Source: Hyphomicrobiales bacterium (GTDB taxonomy: Bacteria; Pseudomonadota; Alphaproteobacteria; Rhizobiales; Rhizobiaceae). Taken from it: 64,000 nucleotides of DNA. The stretch covers positions 1 to 64,000 of the forward strand of contig UCMS01000005.1 in NCBI GenBank assembly GCA_900473805.1, in the 5' to 3' direction. The notes under the pieces are model-generated. The model was not told where the DNA came from, made no database searches, and worked only from the letters and a program-made list of their open reading frames with translations. This document shows positions 6,954 to 15,876 of this stretch, one piece after another; within the stretch, counting starts at the first letter, position 1; every line of letters starts with the position of its first letter. The position numbers were made by a program, and so were the translations under genes.

Positions 6954-9020
6954 ATGCATAAGGCGCGTCTCTTCGGCTCCGTTTTCGGTCTCTGTCTGAC
7001 GGCACTCCTGCCGGCGGGGGGAACGCTTGCGTCCGACGTGCCGGTGCCGGCGGTCAAGCCGCTCGGGTTCGCGCCGATCCAGAAGACGCCGCCCTCCTTC
7101 GAGACGACGGGGGCCATTCCGCGTGCCGGCAACCCTGCCGCCGTCAATCCGCAGCTGAAGGCCGGGCTCGACGCGCTCTCCGACAAGGACGGTGCGGCTG
7201 CCATCGCCATCCGCAACCGGATGGCCGATGGCCTCGACCGGCACATGCTGACCTGGTCGATCGCCATGTCCGGCCTGAAGGACGTGCCGGCCGCCGAGAT
7301 CGCAGCGGCGCAACGCCAGCTCACCGGCTGGCCAGGGCTCAAGGCCTTCCGGGCCAATTCGGAAAAGGCGCTCTACCGCGAAAACCCGCCCGCCCGCGAC
7401 GTGCTCGCCGCCTTCGGCGATACCTTGCCCGAGACGACGGAGGGTACGATGCTGCTTGCCCGCGCCGAACTGGCTGCGGGTCAGCAGGCGAAGGCCGCGA
7501 AACGGCTGCGAAACCTCTGGCGCTCGGATGCGCTGGATACGGCAACGGAAGACAAGATTCTTGGCGAGTTTTCCGGCCTGTTGCGGGTCGAGGACCACCG
7601 GGCGCGCATGGACATGCTGCTTTACCGCGACCGCGCCACCCAGGCGAAGCGCTTTTCGACGCTCGGCGAGGCGCAGTCGCTCTACAAAGCCTGGGCAGCA
7701 CTGATTGCGCGCTCGGGCAATCTCGACGCGGCCATCGCCGGGGTCGACGCCAAATGGCGCAAGGATCCGGCTTTCCTCTTTATCCAGATCGAAAAGCTGC
7801 GCCGCGACCAGGATTACGAAAAGGCGGCGGCACTCCTCCTCAAGATGCCGAAGGACAGCGAAAAACTGGTCAGCGCCCGCGACTGGTGGAACGAGCAGCG
7901 CATCATCGCGCGGGGACTGGCCGATCTCGGCGATTTTAAAGCCGCCTACCGGATCGTCGCCCAGCATGTGGCCACGGATGCGACCGATGTGGCAGATGCG
8001 GAATTCCATGCCGGCTGGTATGCGCTGCGCGGCTTGAACGATCCCAAGACCGCGAGCCGGCATTTTGCCCGCATTCTCGATGTGTCGAACCGGCCGCTCT
8101 CGGCCAGCCGCGCTTATTACTGGCTCGGCCGGGCGGCGGAAGTGGCGAAGGACGGCAAGGCGCGAGACTATTTCGCCAGGGCGGCGCGGCATTCGAGCAC
8201 GTTTTACGGCCAGCTGGCGGCCGCGCGCATCGATAAACCGGGCATCCAGATCCCCTACCCGCGCCCTTCCGAGGCCGAGCGGGCAGAGTTTTCGCGCCGA
8301 GAAGCCGTGCAGGCCATTGCGCGTTACGAGGCGGCCGGCCATGGCTGGCGGGCGCAGAGCCTTTACCGGGCGCTGGCCGACCAGATCGACAGCCCCGGCG
8401 AACTGGCACTGCTCTCAGCCCGGGCGGAAAAATCGGATGGCGGGCATCAGCTGTCGCTGCAGATCGGCAAGGCGGCCTATGCGCGGGGTGTCGATGTGCC
8501 GGCCCTCGCCTTCCCCGTCGGCGTCATCCCCGACAGCGCCAATATCTCCGGCTCCGGCAAGGCGCTGGCCTATGCGATCGCCCGGCAGGAAAGCGCCTTC
8601 AACCCGGCCGCCGTCTCGCCGGCCAATGCACGCGGGCTGCTGCAGCTCTTGCCATCGACCGCGAAGGGCGTGGCCCAGCGCCATGGCATCGCCTATCAAC
8701 CGGATAAACTCACCCGCGATCCCGGCTTCAACGCGACGCTCGGCGCCCATTATCTCGGCGAGCAGATCGACGCCTTCGGCGGCTCCTATATATTGACCTT
8801 CATCGCCTATAATGCCGGTCCGCGCAAAGTGCCGGAATGGATCGCGCGTTATGGCGATCCGCGCGGCAAGTCCATCGACGAGGTGGTCGACTGGATCGAG
8901 CGCATCCCCTTCCCCGAGACGCGCAATTATGTGCAGCGGGTGATGGAGAACTATCAGGTCTATAAAAGCCGGCTCGGGCAAGAGACCGATATCGTGCATG
9001 ATCTGCGCTTCGGGCGGTAA
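6954..9020 (+). CDS. soluble lytic murein transglycosylase (SLT family)
   Basis: The enzyme cleaves the MurNAc-GlcNAc bond of peptidoglycan in the periplasm, leaving 1,6-anhydro ends. From the ATG at 6954 the product is 688 residues with a Sec signal peptide (MHKARLFGSVFGLCLTALLP). A long alpha-helical superhelix follows, and the C-terminal SLT domain has the catalytic Glu in AIARQESAFNPAAVSP and the family motifs ARGLLQLLPSTA and AYNAGP. The overall layout fits the Slt70 type. The frame is open to an ATG at 6918 and neither start has a clear ribosome site; the signal peptide favours 6954. It is divergent from dapA. Confidence 0.92.
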   Translation: MHKARLFGSVFGLCLTALLPAGGTLASDVPVPAVKPLGFAPIQKTPPSFETTGAIPRAGNPAAVNPQLKAGLDALSDKDGAAAIAIRNRMADGLDRHMLTWSIAMSGLKDVPAAEIAAAQRQLTGWPGLKAFRANSEKALYRENPPARDVLAAFGDTLPETTEGTMLLARAELAAGQQAKAAKRLRNLWRSDALDTATEDKILGEFSGLLRVEDHRARMDMLLYRDRATQAKRFSTLGEAQSLYKAWAALIARSGNLDAAIAGVDAKWRKDPAFLFIQIEKLRRDQDYEKAAALLLKMPKDSEKLVSARDWWNEQRIIARGLADLGDFKAAYRIVAQHVATDATDVADAEFHAGWYALRGLNDPKTASRHFARILDVSNRPLSASRAYYWLGRAAEVAKDGKARDYFARAARHSSTFYGQLAAARIDKPGIQIPYPRPSEAERAEFSRREAVQAIARYEAAGHGWRAQSLYRALADQIDSPGELALLSARAEKSDGGHQLSLQIGKAAYARGVDVPALAFPVGVIPDSANISGSGKALAYAIARQESAFNPAAVSPANARGLLQLLPSTAKGVAQRHGIAYQPDKLTRDPGFNATLGAHYLGEQIDAFGGSYILTFIAYNAGPRKVPEWIARYGDPRGKSIDEVVDWIERIPFPETRNYVQRVMENYQVYKSRLGQETDIVHDLRFGR

Positions 9021-9124
9021 GCTTGTCCGGCGCTATTCTGGCCCGTCGCTATTCTCGCCTTGGATGATGACCAAGCCTCACGTCTCCGCTAGGTTCCTGC
9101 AGCGGAGCGAGACGGGAGGCTATC

Positions 9125-9982
9125 ATGGCGAGGATCGACCATTTCATTACCAATGCGGACGGACTGGCGCTGCATGCGCGTGAATATGGCGCCGACAATC
9201 CCGGCCTACCCGTCGTCTGTCTGCCGGGGCTGACGCGCAATCTGCTTGATTTCGAGGATCTAGCCGTGGCGCTCGCCGCCGGCCCGGATGGTCGGAGGGT
9301 CATCTCCCTTTCATCGCGAGGTCGCGGCTTCTCCGACCGGGATCCGGATCCTTCCCGCTACACCATTCCGGTGGAGGCGGCGGATGTGATTGCTGTGCTT
9401 GACCAACTGGAAATTGCCCGTGCTGCCTTCATCGGCACCTCGCGCGGCGGCCTGATCCTGCATGTGCTGGCGATGACGCATCTCGACCGGATCGAGCGGC
9501 TGGTGCTGAACGACGTAGGCCCGGTGCTGGAGGTAGAAGGCTTGCAGCAGATCCAGAGCTATCTCGGTGGCCGGCGGATGCCGCAAAGTTTCGACGAAGC
9601 AGCGGTAATCTTGGGGGACATCCATGGCCGGGACTTTCCTGCCCTCAGGGCCGATGACTGGGCCGACATGGCGCGGGCGCTCTATCGCGAGACCGATGGC
9701 ACCATCGCCTCCGACTACGATCCCGCCATCGCGGAAGCGTTTCGCGCCGCCGATTTCAGCCAACCGCTGCCGGACCTCTGGGCACAATTCGACCTTTTGG
9801 CAGACAAACCGGTCATGGTTGTGCGGGGAGAACACTCGCGGCTGCTCTCGCGGCAGACTGTGGAGGCCATGCGGCAACGGCATTCGGGCCTTGTCACCAT
9901 CGAGGCAAAGGGCCAGGGCCATGCTCCGCTACTGCATCTGGGGAGTTTGCCCAACGCGATCCGACGCTTCTTGTCTGCATAG
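9125..9982 (+). CDS. alpha/beta hydrolase
   Basis: The 285-residue protein has the alpha/beta-hydrolase fold of small esterases and lactonases. The oxyanion segment is VCLPGLTRN, the nucleophile elbow is GTSRGG (Ser), and the C-terminal GQGHAPLL supplies the His. A GSLPDLWAQFD-like stretch and VMVVRGEHS mark the acid strand. There is no signal peptide, so it is cytoplasmic. A GGGAGG-type ribosome site (GGGAGGCTATC) precedes the ATG. Substrate cannot be assigned. It is convergent with the first porin gene, with a hairpin between. Confidence 0.88.
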   Translation: MARIDHFITNADGLALHAREYGADNPGLPVVCLPGLTRNLLDFEDLAVALAAGPDGRRVISLSSRGRGFSDRDPDPSRYTIPVEAADVIAVLDQLEIARAAFIGTSRGGLILHVLAMTHLDRIERLVLNDVGPVLEVEGLQQIQSYLGGRRMPQSFDEAAVILGDIHGRDFPALRADDWADMARALYRETDGTIASDYDPAIAEAFRAADFSQPLPDLWAQFDLLADKPVMVVRGEHSRLLSRQTVEAMRQRHSGLVTIEAKGQGHAPLLHLGSLPNAIRRFLSA

Positions 9983-10030
9983 ATCTCTCAAGACAAAGAG
10001 CAGGCACGACGCGTCAGCTGACCATAAAGG

Positions 10031-10057
10031 AAAAAGCCCGGCGCAAGGCCGGGCTTT
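10031..10057 (-). terminator. intrinsic terminator behind porin 1
   Basis: AAAGCCCGGC (10033-10042) and GCCGGGCTTT (10048-10057) form a 10-bp stem with a 5-base loop. On the minus strand the stem is followed by TTTTT (10035-10031). It can serve the porin and, more weakly, the convergent hydrolase gene. Confidence 0.8.
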
Positions 10058-10081
10058 CCCCAATCCGATCGTCAGATCGAA

Positions 10082-11077
10082 TTAGAACGAGCGGACGAGA
10101 CGGACGAAGCCGTTCCAGTCGCCATCGTCGCCAGCGAGGTTGGTGTCGCCGTATTCGACGTTGACCGATGCCGTCAGGCCCGATGCAATCGCGTATTCAG
10201 CATAGAGGCTGGCTTCCCAAGCGTCAGCGCCGGTTGCGAAGTTGTCGATGTAGTAAGCAACACCGGGGGTGATCGTCAGCTTGTCGGTTGCCTTGAAGGC
10301 GTAAGCTGCACCGATAGCCCATTCGTTGCCACCGTCATAGACGCTGTCGCCCGAAGCGTAGACAACGGCTGCGGAGAGGCTGCCCGGACCAACATCAGCC
10401 GAAAGCAGTGCGCCAACAGCGCCTTCTTCAGCGGCGAAGTCGTATACGCCGTAGAGGCCAACGGTCGCTGCGCCGAGCGAAGCCGAAACCATACCTTCTG
10501 CGCCAGCATCGTCGAAGCCGGTTTCAGAGACTTCATCGAAGCCGATACCAACCGTGAAGGCGTCGGTAGCGTAGGTGTAGCTCATCATGTCGAACTTGGT
10601 GCCGCCGGAGAACGAACCGTCAGCTTCACCGGCGAAGCCGATGTCATCCCAGAAGGTGGTCGTGTAACCGGTCTTGAAACCGCCGACGCTGATGTAGGCC
10701 TTTTCGAGAACGACTTCCGGGCCGAACGAGTCGCCGTTCAGCTCATCGCTTTCAGCTTCGAACTGGACGTAGGAAGAGATAACGCCAACTTCGGAGTCGC
10801 TGTTAGCAGTGAAGTTGACGCGAGCGCGGGTTTCGAAGCCGCTTTCGAAGTCTGCGCTGTCGAGCTTGTTCCAGTCGTAAGCGACGCGGATTTCGCCGCC
10901 GATCTTGAGGCAGGTTTCGGTGCCGGGGATGTAGAAGAAGCCGGAACCGAAGGCGTCGCAAACGCGGACGTATTCCATGGGCTCGGGCTCAGCAGCGACG
11001 ATTGCGTCAGCGGCCTGAGCGCCGGAAACTACTGCGAGAGCAGCAGCGGAGCCGAGAAGAAGGCTCTTGATGTTCAT
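10082..11077 (-). CDS. outer-membrane porin (rhizobial RopA/Omp type), copy 1
   Basis: This is a trimeric beta-barrel porin for passive entry of small solutes. The 331-residue product has a Sec signal peptide (MNIKSLLLGSAAALAVVSGA, cleaved after AQA), then the conserved EPMEYVRVCDAFGSGFFYIPG segment with the TETCLKIGGEIR strand, many alternating beta strands rich in Gly, Asp and Tyr, and a terminal Phe (RLVRSF) recognised by the BAM machinery. The ATG has a GGAGG site. The first 186 coding bases and 17 upstream bases are repeated in inverted orientation at the second porin. Confidence 0.93.
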   Translation of the reverse strand: MNIKSLLLGSAAALAVVSGAQAADAIVAAEPEPMEYVRVCDAFGSGFFYIPGTETCLKIGGEIRVAYDWNKLDSADFESGFETRARVNFTANSDSEVGVISSYVQFEAESDELNGDSFGPEVVLEKAYISVGGFKTGYTTTFWDDIGFAGEADGSFSGGTKFDMMSYTYATDAFTVGIGFDEVSETGFDDAGAEGMVSASLGAATVGLYGVYDFAAEEGAVGALLSADVGPGSLSAAVVYASGDSVYDGGNEWAIGAAYAFKATDKLTITPGVAYYIDNFATGADAWEASLYAEYAIASGLTASVNVEYGDTNLAGDDGDWNGFVRLVRSF

Positions 11078-11094
11078 TATTGACCTCCAGTCAA
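10892..11094 (-). repeat. 203-bp inverted repeat, porin 1 arm
   Basis: This arm covers the ribosome site, signal peptide and first 62 codons of porin 1. It matches 12007-12209 on the opposite strand with two mismatches by my reading, including silent positions, and then identity stops abruptly. That pattern suggests recent gene conversion, or recombination between the two copies. Confidence 0.85.
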
Positions 11095-11316
11095 TTATAG
11101 ACCGGGGAAGTCGCCCTGTAGATGTTTTTAATAGATTTTACAGATACTTAGCGGATTCTATCCCGCGGATCCGGAGGCGATTTTGCGACAGGTTCGATGT
11201 CTAGCTTGATCTGAAGACGCGTTTTTGCGCACAGAAATTGCGCCGCGATCCAAGTGTGGCTCGCATCCAGATCGGCTTCTATCGAACAAAAAATGGGAAA
11301 CCGCAGCTGGCGGTGA

Positions 11317-11407
11317 TGGCGGAGAGGAAGGGATTCGAACCCTCGATACGCTTTTGACGTATACTCCCTTAGCAGGGGAGCGCCTTCGACCACTCGGCCA
11401 CCTCTCC
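11317..11407 (-). tRNA. tRNA-Ser (GCU)
   Basis: The minus strand folds as a class II tRNA of 91 bases including an encoded CCA. The acceptor stem is GGAGAGG/CCTCTCC with discriminator G. The anticodon loop CTGCTAA sits on a CTCCC/GGGAG stem and reads AGC/AGU. A long variable arm (TATACG/CGTATC-type pairing) and the GGTTCGAAT T-loop are present. It lies between the two porin genes, inside the inverted-repeat bracket. Confidence 0.95.
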
Positions 11408-12006
11408 GGTGCCGCCTGATTATTTGCTTGAATCACTGAATGCAAGGCCTTTTCTCCGCCCTGCACATTTTAAACACCCTCGGCCGCGCACCCCTCTTAT
11501 AAGAGAGTGACCGCCCGGAACTCTTCGTCGGGTTCGAATCGAAAAGCCGATTCTCATGTGATTCCATCGAACTTGCCCGTTGCGGCCACCGGAATCGCCG
11601 CGCCGCCAACCTCCCAGATAAATGAACTGGTCAAAACCTGGCGGGAGCAATCCACGCTCACGGGCCACAAAACCCACCTTTTCCTGTATCAAAATGAAAC
11701 TCCCCATTGGATACGGCCTTCTGTGACCATCGCGGGAGCCCGGATAACCAGCGGTTTCTAAAGGGCTTTCTTAACAGAGGGTAAAGAATGCGGCGCTCAG
11801 GGGGTGGTTTTGTGGCGTTTGAGCAACAGCCCCCTGGTAAGGGTGACCACATTCACCCCTTTCGCTTGTTTGGTGATTGCATGACGGACCACGTTTTGTA
11901 TTTTCAACCTCGGAAGCGAGGCGGTGGATCGTCCGTCTTCTGAAACCGACGGGGATGGGGCAGGGAATGCTGTCCTTCAGCCAAATTACCCAGACCCATA
12001 CGAAAC
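11408..12006. other. 599-bp intergenic region upstream of porin 2
   Basis: No convincing gene is seen. It contains a perfect 12-base palindrome CTCTTATAAGAG (11494-11505) behind the tRNA start side and an inverted repeat GGGTGA-N6-TCACCC (11841-11858), both possible regulator sites for porin 2. A long 5' leader for porin 2 is likely, since the ribosome site lies in the conserved arm at 12007-12023. Confidence 0.4.
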
Positions 12007-12209
12007 TTGACTGGAGGTCAATAATGAACATCAAGAGCCTTCTTCTCGGCTCCGCTGCTGCTCTCGCAGTAGTTTCCGGCGCTCAGGCCGCTGACGCAAT
12101 CGTCGCTGCTGAGCCCGAGCCCATGGAATACGTCCGCGTTTGCGACGCCTTCGGCACCGGCTTCTTCTACATCCCCGGCACCGAAACCTGCCTCAAGATC
12201 GGCGGCGAA
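12007..12209 (+). repeat. 203-bp inverted repeat, porin 2 arm
   Basis: This arm is the partner of 10892-11094. It starts at the conserved ribosome-site segment TTGACTGGAGGTCAATA and ends after codon 62 of porin 2. Only the TT/CA difference near codon 45 was seen. The two arms face each other across about 912 bp that include tRNA-Ser. Confidence 0.85.
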
Positions 12210-13025
12210 GTTCGTGCGACCCTCGGCTTCGATGACGGCACGTTCGGCGACGGTCTCGACAACGACATCGACTGGGCTACTGGCGTTCGCGCTCGTCTGA
12301 CCTTCGAAGCCAAGAACGACTCGGAAATCGGCACCGTAGGTTCCTACATCCGTCTGCAGGGTTCTGACTCTGACGACGCATTTGTCGAGCAGGCTTACAT
12401 CACTGTTGGCGGCTTCAAGGTTGGTAAGGCTCTCACCTTCGTTGACGACTTCGGTCTTGCTGGCGAAAGCGACTTCTTCTACACGGACACCCTGTTCAAC
12501 ACGATTTCGTACACCTATTCGTCTGATGCCTTCACGGTTGGCGTTGGTGTGGACGACCTGAGCGACTACTACTCCTCGAACGAGGTTGGTGTTGAGGCTA
12601 TGGCGTCTGCAACGCTCGGCGCTGCTACCCTCACCATGTACGGCACCTACGACTTCGGCGCAGAAGAAGGCACCATCGCTGGTGTAGTTTCGGCTGATGT
12701 TGGTCCGGGTACGCTCGCTGTCAACGCTGCTTACTCGTCTGACGTCAACGCCTACACCGACCCGACTGTCGATCTGACGGCTCAGTGGACGGTTGGTGCA
12801 GCTTACGCCTTCAAGGCAACTGAAAAGCTGACCATCACTCCGGAAGTCAACTACTACGGCGACTACCTGTTCACGTCCTTCGACGCATGGTCTGCCGACC
12901 TGCTCGTCGAATACGCTCTGGCTGATGGCCTGAAGGCTTCGGCTGACGTTCGCTACATCGACATCGATGCTTCGGGCGCTGACAGCGAGTGGGGCGGCTT
13001 CGTTCGTCTGACCCGTTCGTTCTAA
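12024..13025 (+). CDS. outer-membrane porin (rhizobial RopA/Omp type), copy 2
   Basis: The 333-residue porin has the same signal peptide and N-terminal 62 residues as copy 1 (one substitution, GTGFF for GSGFF). The barrel that follows is divergent (DDGTFGDGLDNDIDW, then acidic loops) and the end RLTRSF is conserved. Pore loops therefore differ while export signals match, as expected for paralogues with different solute or phage exposure. The frame is open 49 codons upstream, but the ATG at 12024 with its GGAGG site and signal peptide is clear. A strong terminator follows. Confidence 0.93.
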   Translation: MNIKSLLLGSAAALAVVSGAQAADAIVAAEPEPMEYVRVCDAFGTGFFYIPGTETCLKIGGEVRATLGFDDGTFGDGLDNDIDWATGVRARLTFEAKNDSEIGTVGSYIRLQGSDSDDAFVEQAYITVGGFKVGKALTFVDDFGLAGESDFFYTDTLFNTISYTYSSDAFTVGVGVDDLSDYYSSNEVGVEAMASATLGAATLTMYGTYDFGAEEGTIAGVVSADVGPGTLAVNAAYSSDVNAYTDPTVDLTAQWTVGAAYAFKATEKLTITPEVNYYGDYLFTSFDAWSADLLVEYALADGLKASADVRYIDIDASGADSEWGGFVRLTRSF

Positions 13026-13053
13026 TCCACAGCGGATTAGCGAAAAGGTTTGG

Positions 13054-13084
13054 GGTCCGGCTTTTCTAAGCCGGACCCTTTTCC
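13054..13084 (+). terminator. intrinsic terminator behind porin 2
   Basis: GGGTCCGGCTT (13054-13064) pairs with AAGCCGGACCC (13069-13079) around a TTCT loop. The stem is followed by a short T-rich tail, 29 bases after the porin stop. Confidence 0.85.
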
Positions 13085-13322
13085 GCAAGCGGCGGGCGGT
13101 TCGTTCGGCCGTTGAAAATCCAAGGAATTTGCCCTGCCCGGCTTTGCTTAGGGCTCAAGAGAAGGAGATAGGATCGAAGGCATGACGAGGCTCGAGGCGA
13201 GCCGCTCCGGAAAGTTTGTGCTGTTTTGCACTATACTTTTTATAAGATATAACGATATGTACGCCCGTGGGGACGGGCGGTGAGCTCGTTCGCGTGCTCG
13301 CCAAAGGGAATTTGGGGGATAT

Positions 13323-14252
13323 ATGCAGGTGGAAATGCCGGCCGGGATGGGTTTTGACGTCTTTACAGGCGTGCCCGATTATTCGGTTCACTATCACTAC
13401 AGGCAGGGAACGGTCCTGCATGAGGTGCGCGATACGTCGCTGCGCGAACTGTTCGCCAAATATGGCGACCTGTTATGGATGAATGGCAGCCACAAATATA
13501 ACGTAACCAATTTCATCGGAGAACTTCACGATCTCCTCGATATTCCGGGCTTCTCGACATTTTCCGACGAGATGCTCGACCAGTTGATTGGCAAATTGCG
13601 CAAACGCGGTAACAGCAACGCCACCATCAATCGAAAGATGGCGGCCTTAAGCAAACTGCTGCGAAAGGCGTATAAAATGGGAGACGTTCACAGTCTGCCG
13701 GAATTCAAACGACAAAAGGAGAAGGCGGGACGAATCCGTTTTCTCGACCGGGATGAAGAGGATCTTCTGTTTTCAGAGATCCGGGCGCATTCCGAACTCT
13801 ATTACCGTTTCTGTATCTTTCTCGTCGATACCGGTGCCCGCCTGAGCGAAGGTCTGAACCTGCGCTGGGGCGACATGCACAAGGACCGGGTCACCTTCTG
13901 GGTTACGAAGTCCGGGCGTTCGCGTTCGGTCCCCCTCACCCATCGGGCGGCAGCCGCCATTGCGGCATCGGACCGACGCCATGCCGGCCCCTTCGCCGAA
14001 ATTGATCAGCAACGGTTCCGCATCGCCTGGCATACGGCCAAGGATGCCGTCGGTTTTGCCGATGACACCGATGTCGTACCTCACGTCTTGCGCCATACCT
14101 GCGCATCGCGTCTCGTCCAGGGCGGCATCGACATCCGGCGTGTCCAGATGTGGCTCGGTCACCAGACACTGACCATGACCATGCGTTACGCACATCTCGC
14201 GTCGCATGATCTCGACATGTGCATTCCCGTTCTGGAACGGGCGGCATCCTGA
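13323..14252 (+). CDS. tyrosine recombinase/integrase
   Basis: The 309-residue protein has a SAM-like core-binding N-domain (about residues 40-125) and a complete catalytic domain: R173 (DTGARLSEG), K196 (VTKSGRSRS), H254 and R257 (HVLRHTCAS), H280 (WLGHQ) and the nucleophile Y289 (MRYAHL). It should cut and join DNA through a 3'-phosphotyrosine. No excisionase, phage or transposon gene is adjacent, so it is not part of an obvious mobile element; it may be a resident recombinase. A GGGGGA site precedes the ATG. The gap before it (13085-13322) includes an AT-rich promoter-like stretch (13229-13258). Confidence 0.88.
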   Translation: MQVEMPAGMGFDVFTGVPDYSVHYHYRQGTVLHEVRDTSLRELFAKYGDLLWMNGSHKYNVTNFIGELHDLLDIPGFSTFSDEMLDQLIGKLRKRGNSNATINRKMAALSKLLRKAYKMGDVHSLPEFKRQKEKAGRIRFLDRDEEDLLFSEIRAHSELYYRFCIFLVDTGARLSEGLNLRWGDMHKDRVTFWVTKSGRSRSVPLTHRAAAAIAASDRRHAGPFAEIDQQRFRIAWHTAKDAVGFADDTDVVPHVLRHTCASRLVQGGIDIRRVQMWLGHQTLTMTMRYAHLASHDLDMCIPVLERAAS

Positions 14253-14343
14253 GACTAACGCTTTTCAGAGTGGCACCCCTTCGACGCCACCACTTTGAAA
14301 ATATTGCATGACCACGTTCTTCATTAAATGCATACCGCAAACG

Positions 14344-14376
14344 AAAAGGCCCGGCGCAAGCCGGGCCTTCTTCTTT
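14344..14376. terminator. bidirectional intrinsic terminator
   Basis: AAGGCCCGGC (14346-14355) and GCCGGGCCTT (14360-14369) form a stem with a GCAA loop. A T-rich tail lies on both sides (AAAA before, CTTCTTTT after). It separates the convergent recombinase and flavoprotein genes. Confidence 0.8.
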
Positions 14377-14428
14377 TCGTGGTTCTTTCCGGTAGCGCCC
14401 AGATACGCGCCTCCAGGTTGGAACGCGC

Positions 14429-15646
14429 TTAGGCGAGCAATTGCTTGAGGTCCGCCGAAGGGTCGGCAAGCAGACTGCGGTCCGGCTCCCGTCCGGTTTC
14501 GAGCAGTTTCTTGCCCGTCACATAGGCCTTGGCGTCGTTGATCGCATCGACCGCGACGAGCATGCCCTGACGGAAATACCAGACGGAAAGACTGCCTTCG
14601 CGCGCGCCGGGACGCGACAGCGTTTCGTCATAACCGAGATTGAAGCCGGCAATCTGCAGCTTCACGTCATACTGGTCCGACCAGAACCAGGGCTTGGGGC
14701 GATAGGGTTCGTCACCCCCCGCCAGCACTGCAGCCACGGCCTCGGCCTGATCGACGGCGTTCTGCACCGATTCCAGCCGAACACGAGTGCCGTTCCAGTC
14801 CTGAACCGCGCAATCCCCCATGGCAAAGATGTCCGGATCGGAGCTGCGACCATGGGAATCGACGAGGATGCCGTTCATCGTCTCGATGCCGGCTTCGGAG
14901 GCCAGTTGATCATTGGGAAGAACGCCGATCCCGACGATCACCATGTCGACATCCAGCACCGTGCCGTTGGAGAGTTCCGCGCCTTTGACCCGGCCCTCAA
15001 GCCCGATCAGCTTGATAAGCCCGGTTTTTTCCCGAATGACGACGCCCTCGGCGGCATGCACCGCCCGGATTGCATCAGCCGTCTCCGGGGCGGCGACACG
15101 GGCCAGGATGCGATCGGACATTTCGATCAGCGTCACTTCAAGGCCGAGCTTGCGGGCGACAGCTGCCGCTTCCAAACCGATATAGCCGCCGCCAATGATC
15201 AGCAGCCGCCGACCGGCCTTCATCTCGTCAGCCAGGGCATCGGCATCGGCCTTGTCGCGCACGGTGAACACGCCGGCGAGATCGCCGCCAATGGCGGAAG
15301 GCAGGCGCCGGGGCGTGGCGCCGGTCGCCAGCGCGAGCCGATCATAGGGTATGGCGCTGCCGTCAAACAGCCGGACAAGCTTGTTTTCGCGGTCGATCGC
15401 CTCGACCGGTGTCGACAAGCGGATGTCGATATCGTTCTCGCCATACCAGCTCTCGGGCCGGAAGGTCAGCCGATCGAACTCCATTTCGCCGAGCAGATAT
15501 TTCTTGGAAAGCGGCGGGCGTTGATAGGGAAGGCAGGGTTCGGAGCCGATCATCGTGATTGGACGTTCGTCCTTCAGCGCCCTCAACTTCGCAGCCAGCG
15601 CGAAACCCGCCTGCCCTGCCCCGACGATCACAAGCCTGCCTGCCAC
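14429..15646 (-). CDS. FAD-dependent ferredoxin/rhodocoxin-type reductase
   Basis: The 405-residue product is a two-dinucleotide-fold flavoprotein that passes electrons from NAD(P)H to a small iron-sulfur protein. The FAD fold is at the start (LVIVGAGQAGFALAAKLRAL), followed by PYQRPPLSKKYLLGE, typical of putidaredoxin/rhodocoxin reductases. The NAD fold is RLLIIGGGYIGLEAAAVARKLG, and the FAD-closing motif is DIFAMGDCA. The start is the GTG at 15646 with AGAGG nine bases upstream; upstream codons lack family likeness. No ferredoxin or P450 gene is adjacent, so the partner is unknown. Confidence 0.9.
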   Translation of the reverse strand: MAGRLVIVGAGQAGFALAAKLRALKDERPITMIGSEPCLPYQRPPLSKKYLLGEMEFDRLTFRPESWYGENDIDIRLSTPVEAIDRENKLVRLFDGSAIPYDRLALATGATPRRLPSAIGGDLAGVFTVRDKADADALADEMKAGRRLLIIGGGYIGLEAAAVARKLGLEVTLIEMSDRILARVAAPETADAIRAVHAAEGVVIREKTGLIKLIGLEGRVKGAELSNGTVLDVDMVIVGIGVLPNDQLASEAGIETMNGILVDSHGRSSDPDIFAMGDCAVQDWNGTRVRLESVQNAVDQAEAVAAVLAGGDEPYRPKPWFWSDQYDVKLQIAGFNLGYDETLSRPGAREGSLSVWYFRQGMLVAVDAINDAKAYVTGKKLLETGREPDRSLLADPSADLKQLLA

Positions 15647-15876
15647 TGTCCACGCCTCTTGCCATTCATAGTCCGCGCAGGACGCGCGGTCGAGTTCCAT
15701 CCAAGGCCTAGCTTTGCCCATTGCGCCGGTCAAGGCCACCGCGCCGGCGAGGTGACGACCCGCTCCCGCCACAACCGGAAAGCTGCCTCTCGTGAGAATT
15801 TTATCGACACCATTCAGATTATGTCGACGAAGTTGGTTTAATTTGGGACCGTAACAATCGGTCTAGGGAGGGTGAC

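Noticed and set aside
6915-8342. 475-codon open frame on the minus strand
   Set aside because: It is opposite the lytic transglycosylase gene, Arg/Gly-rich, and has no family motif.
12018-13088. 356-codon open frame on the minus strand
   Set aside because: It is opposite porin 2; its Val/Ala/Glu-rich translation reflects the porin's codon use.
11317-14252. Integrative element using tRNA-Ser as attachment site with the recombinase at 13323
   Set aside because: No repeat of the tRNA 3' end was seen near the recombinase, and the DNA between is two backbone-type porins and a promoter region.
14441-15841. 466-codon open frame on the plus strand
   Set aside because: It is opposite the FAD reductase with intact Rossmann motifs, so it is a shadow.
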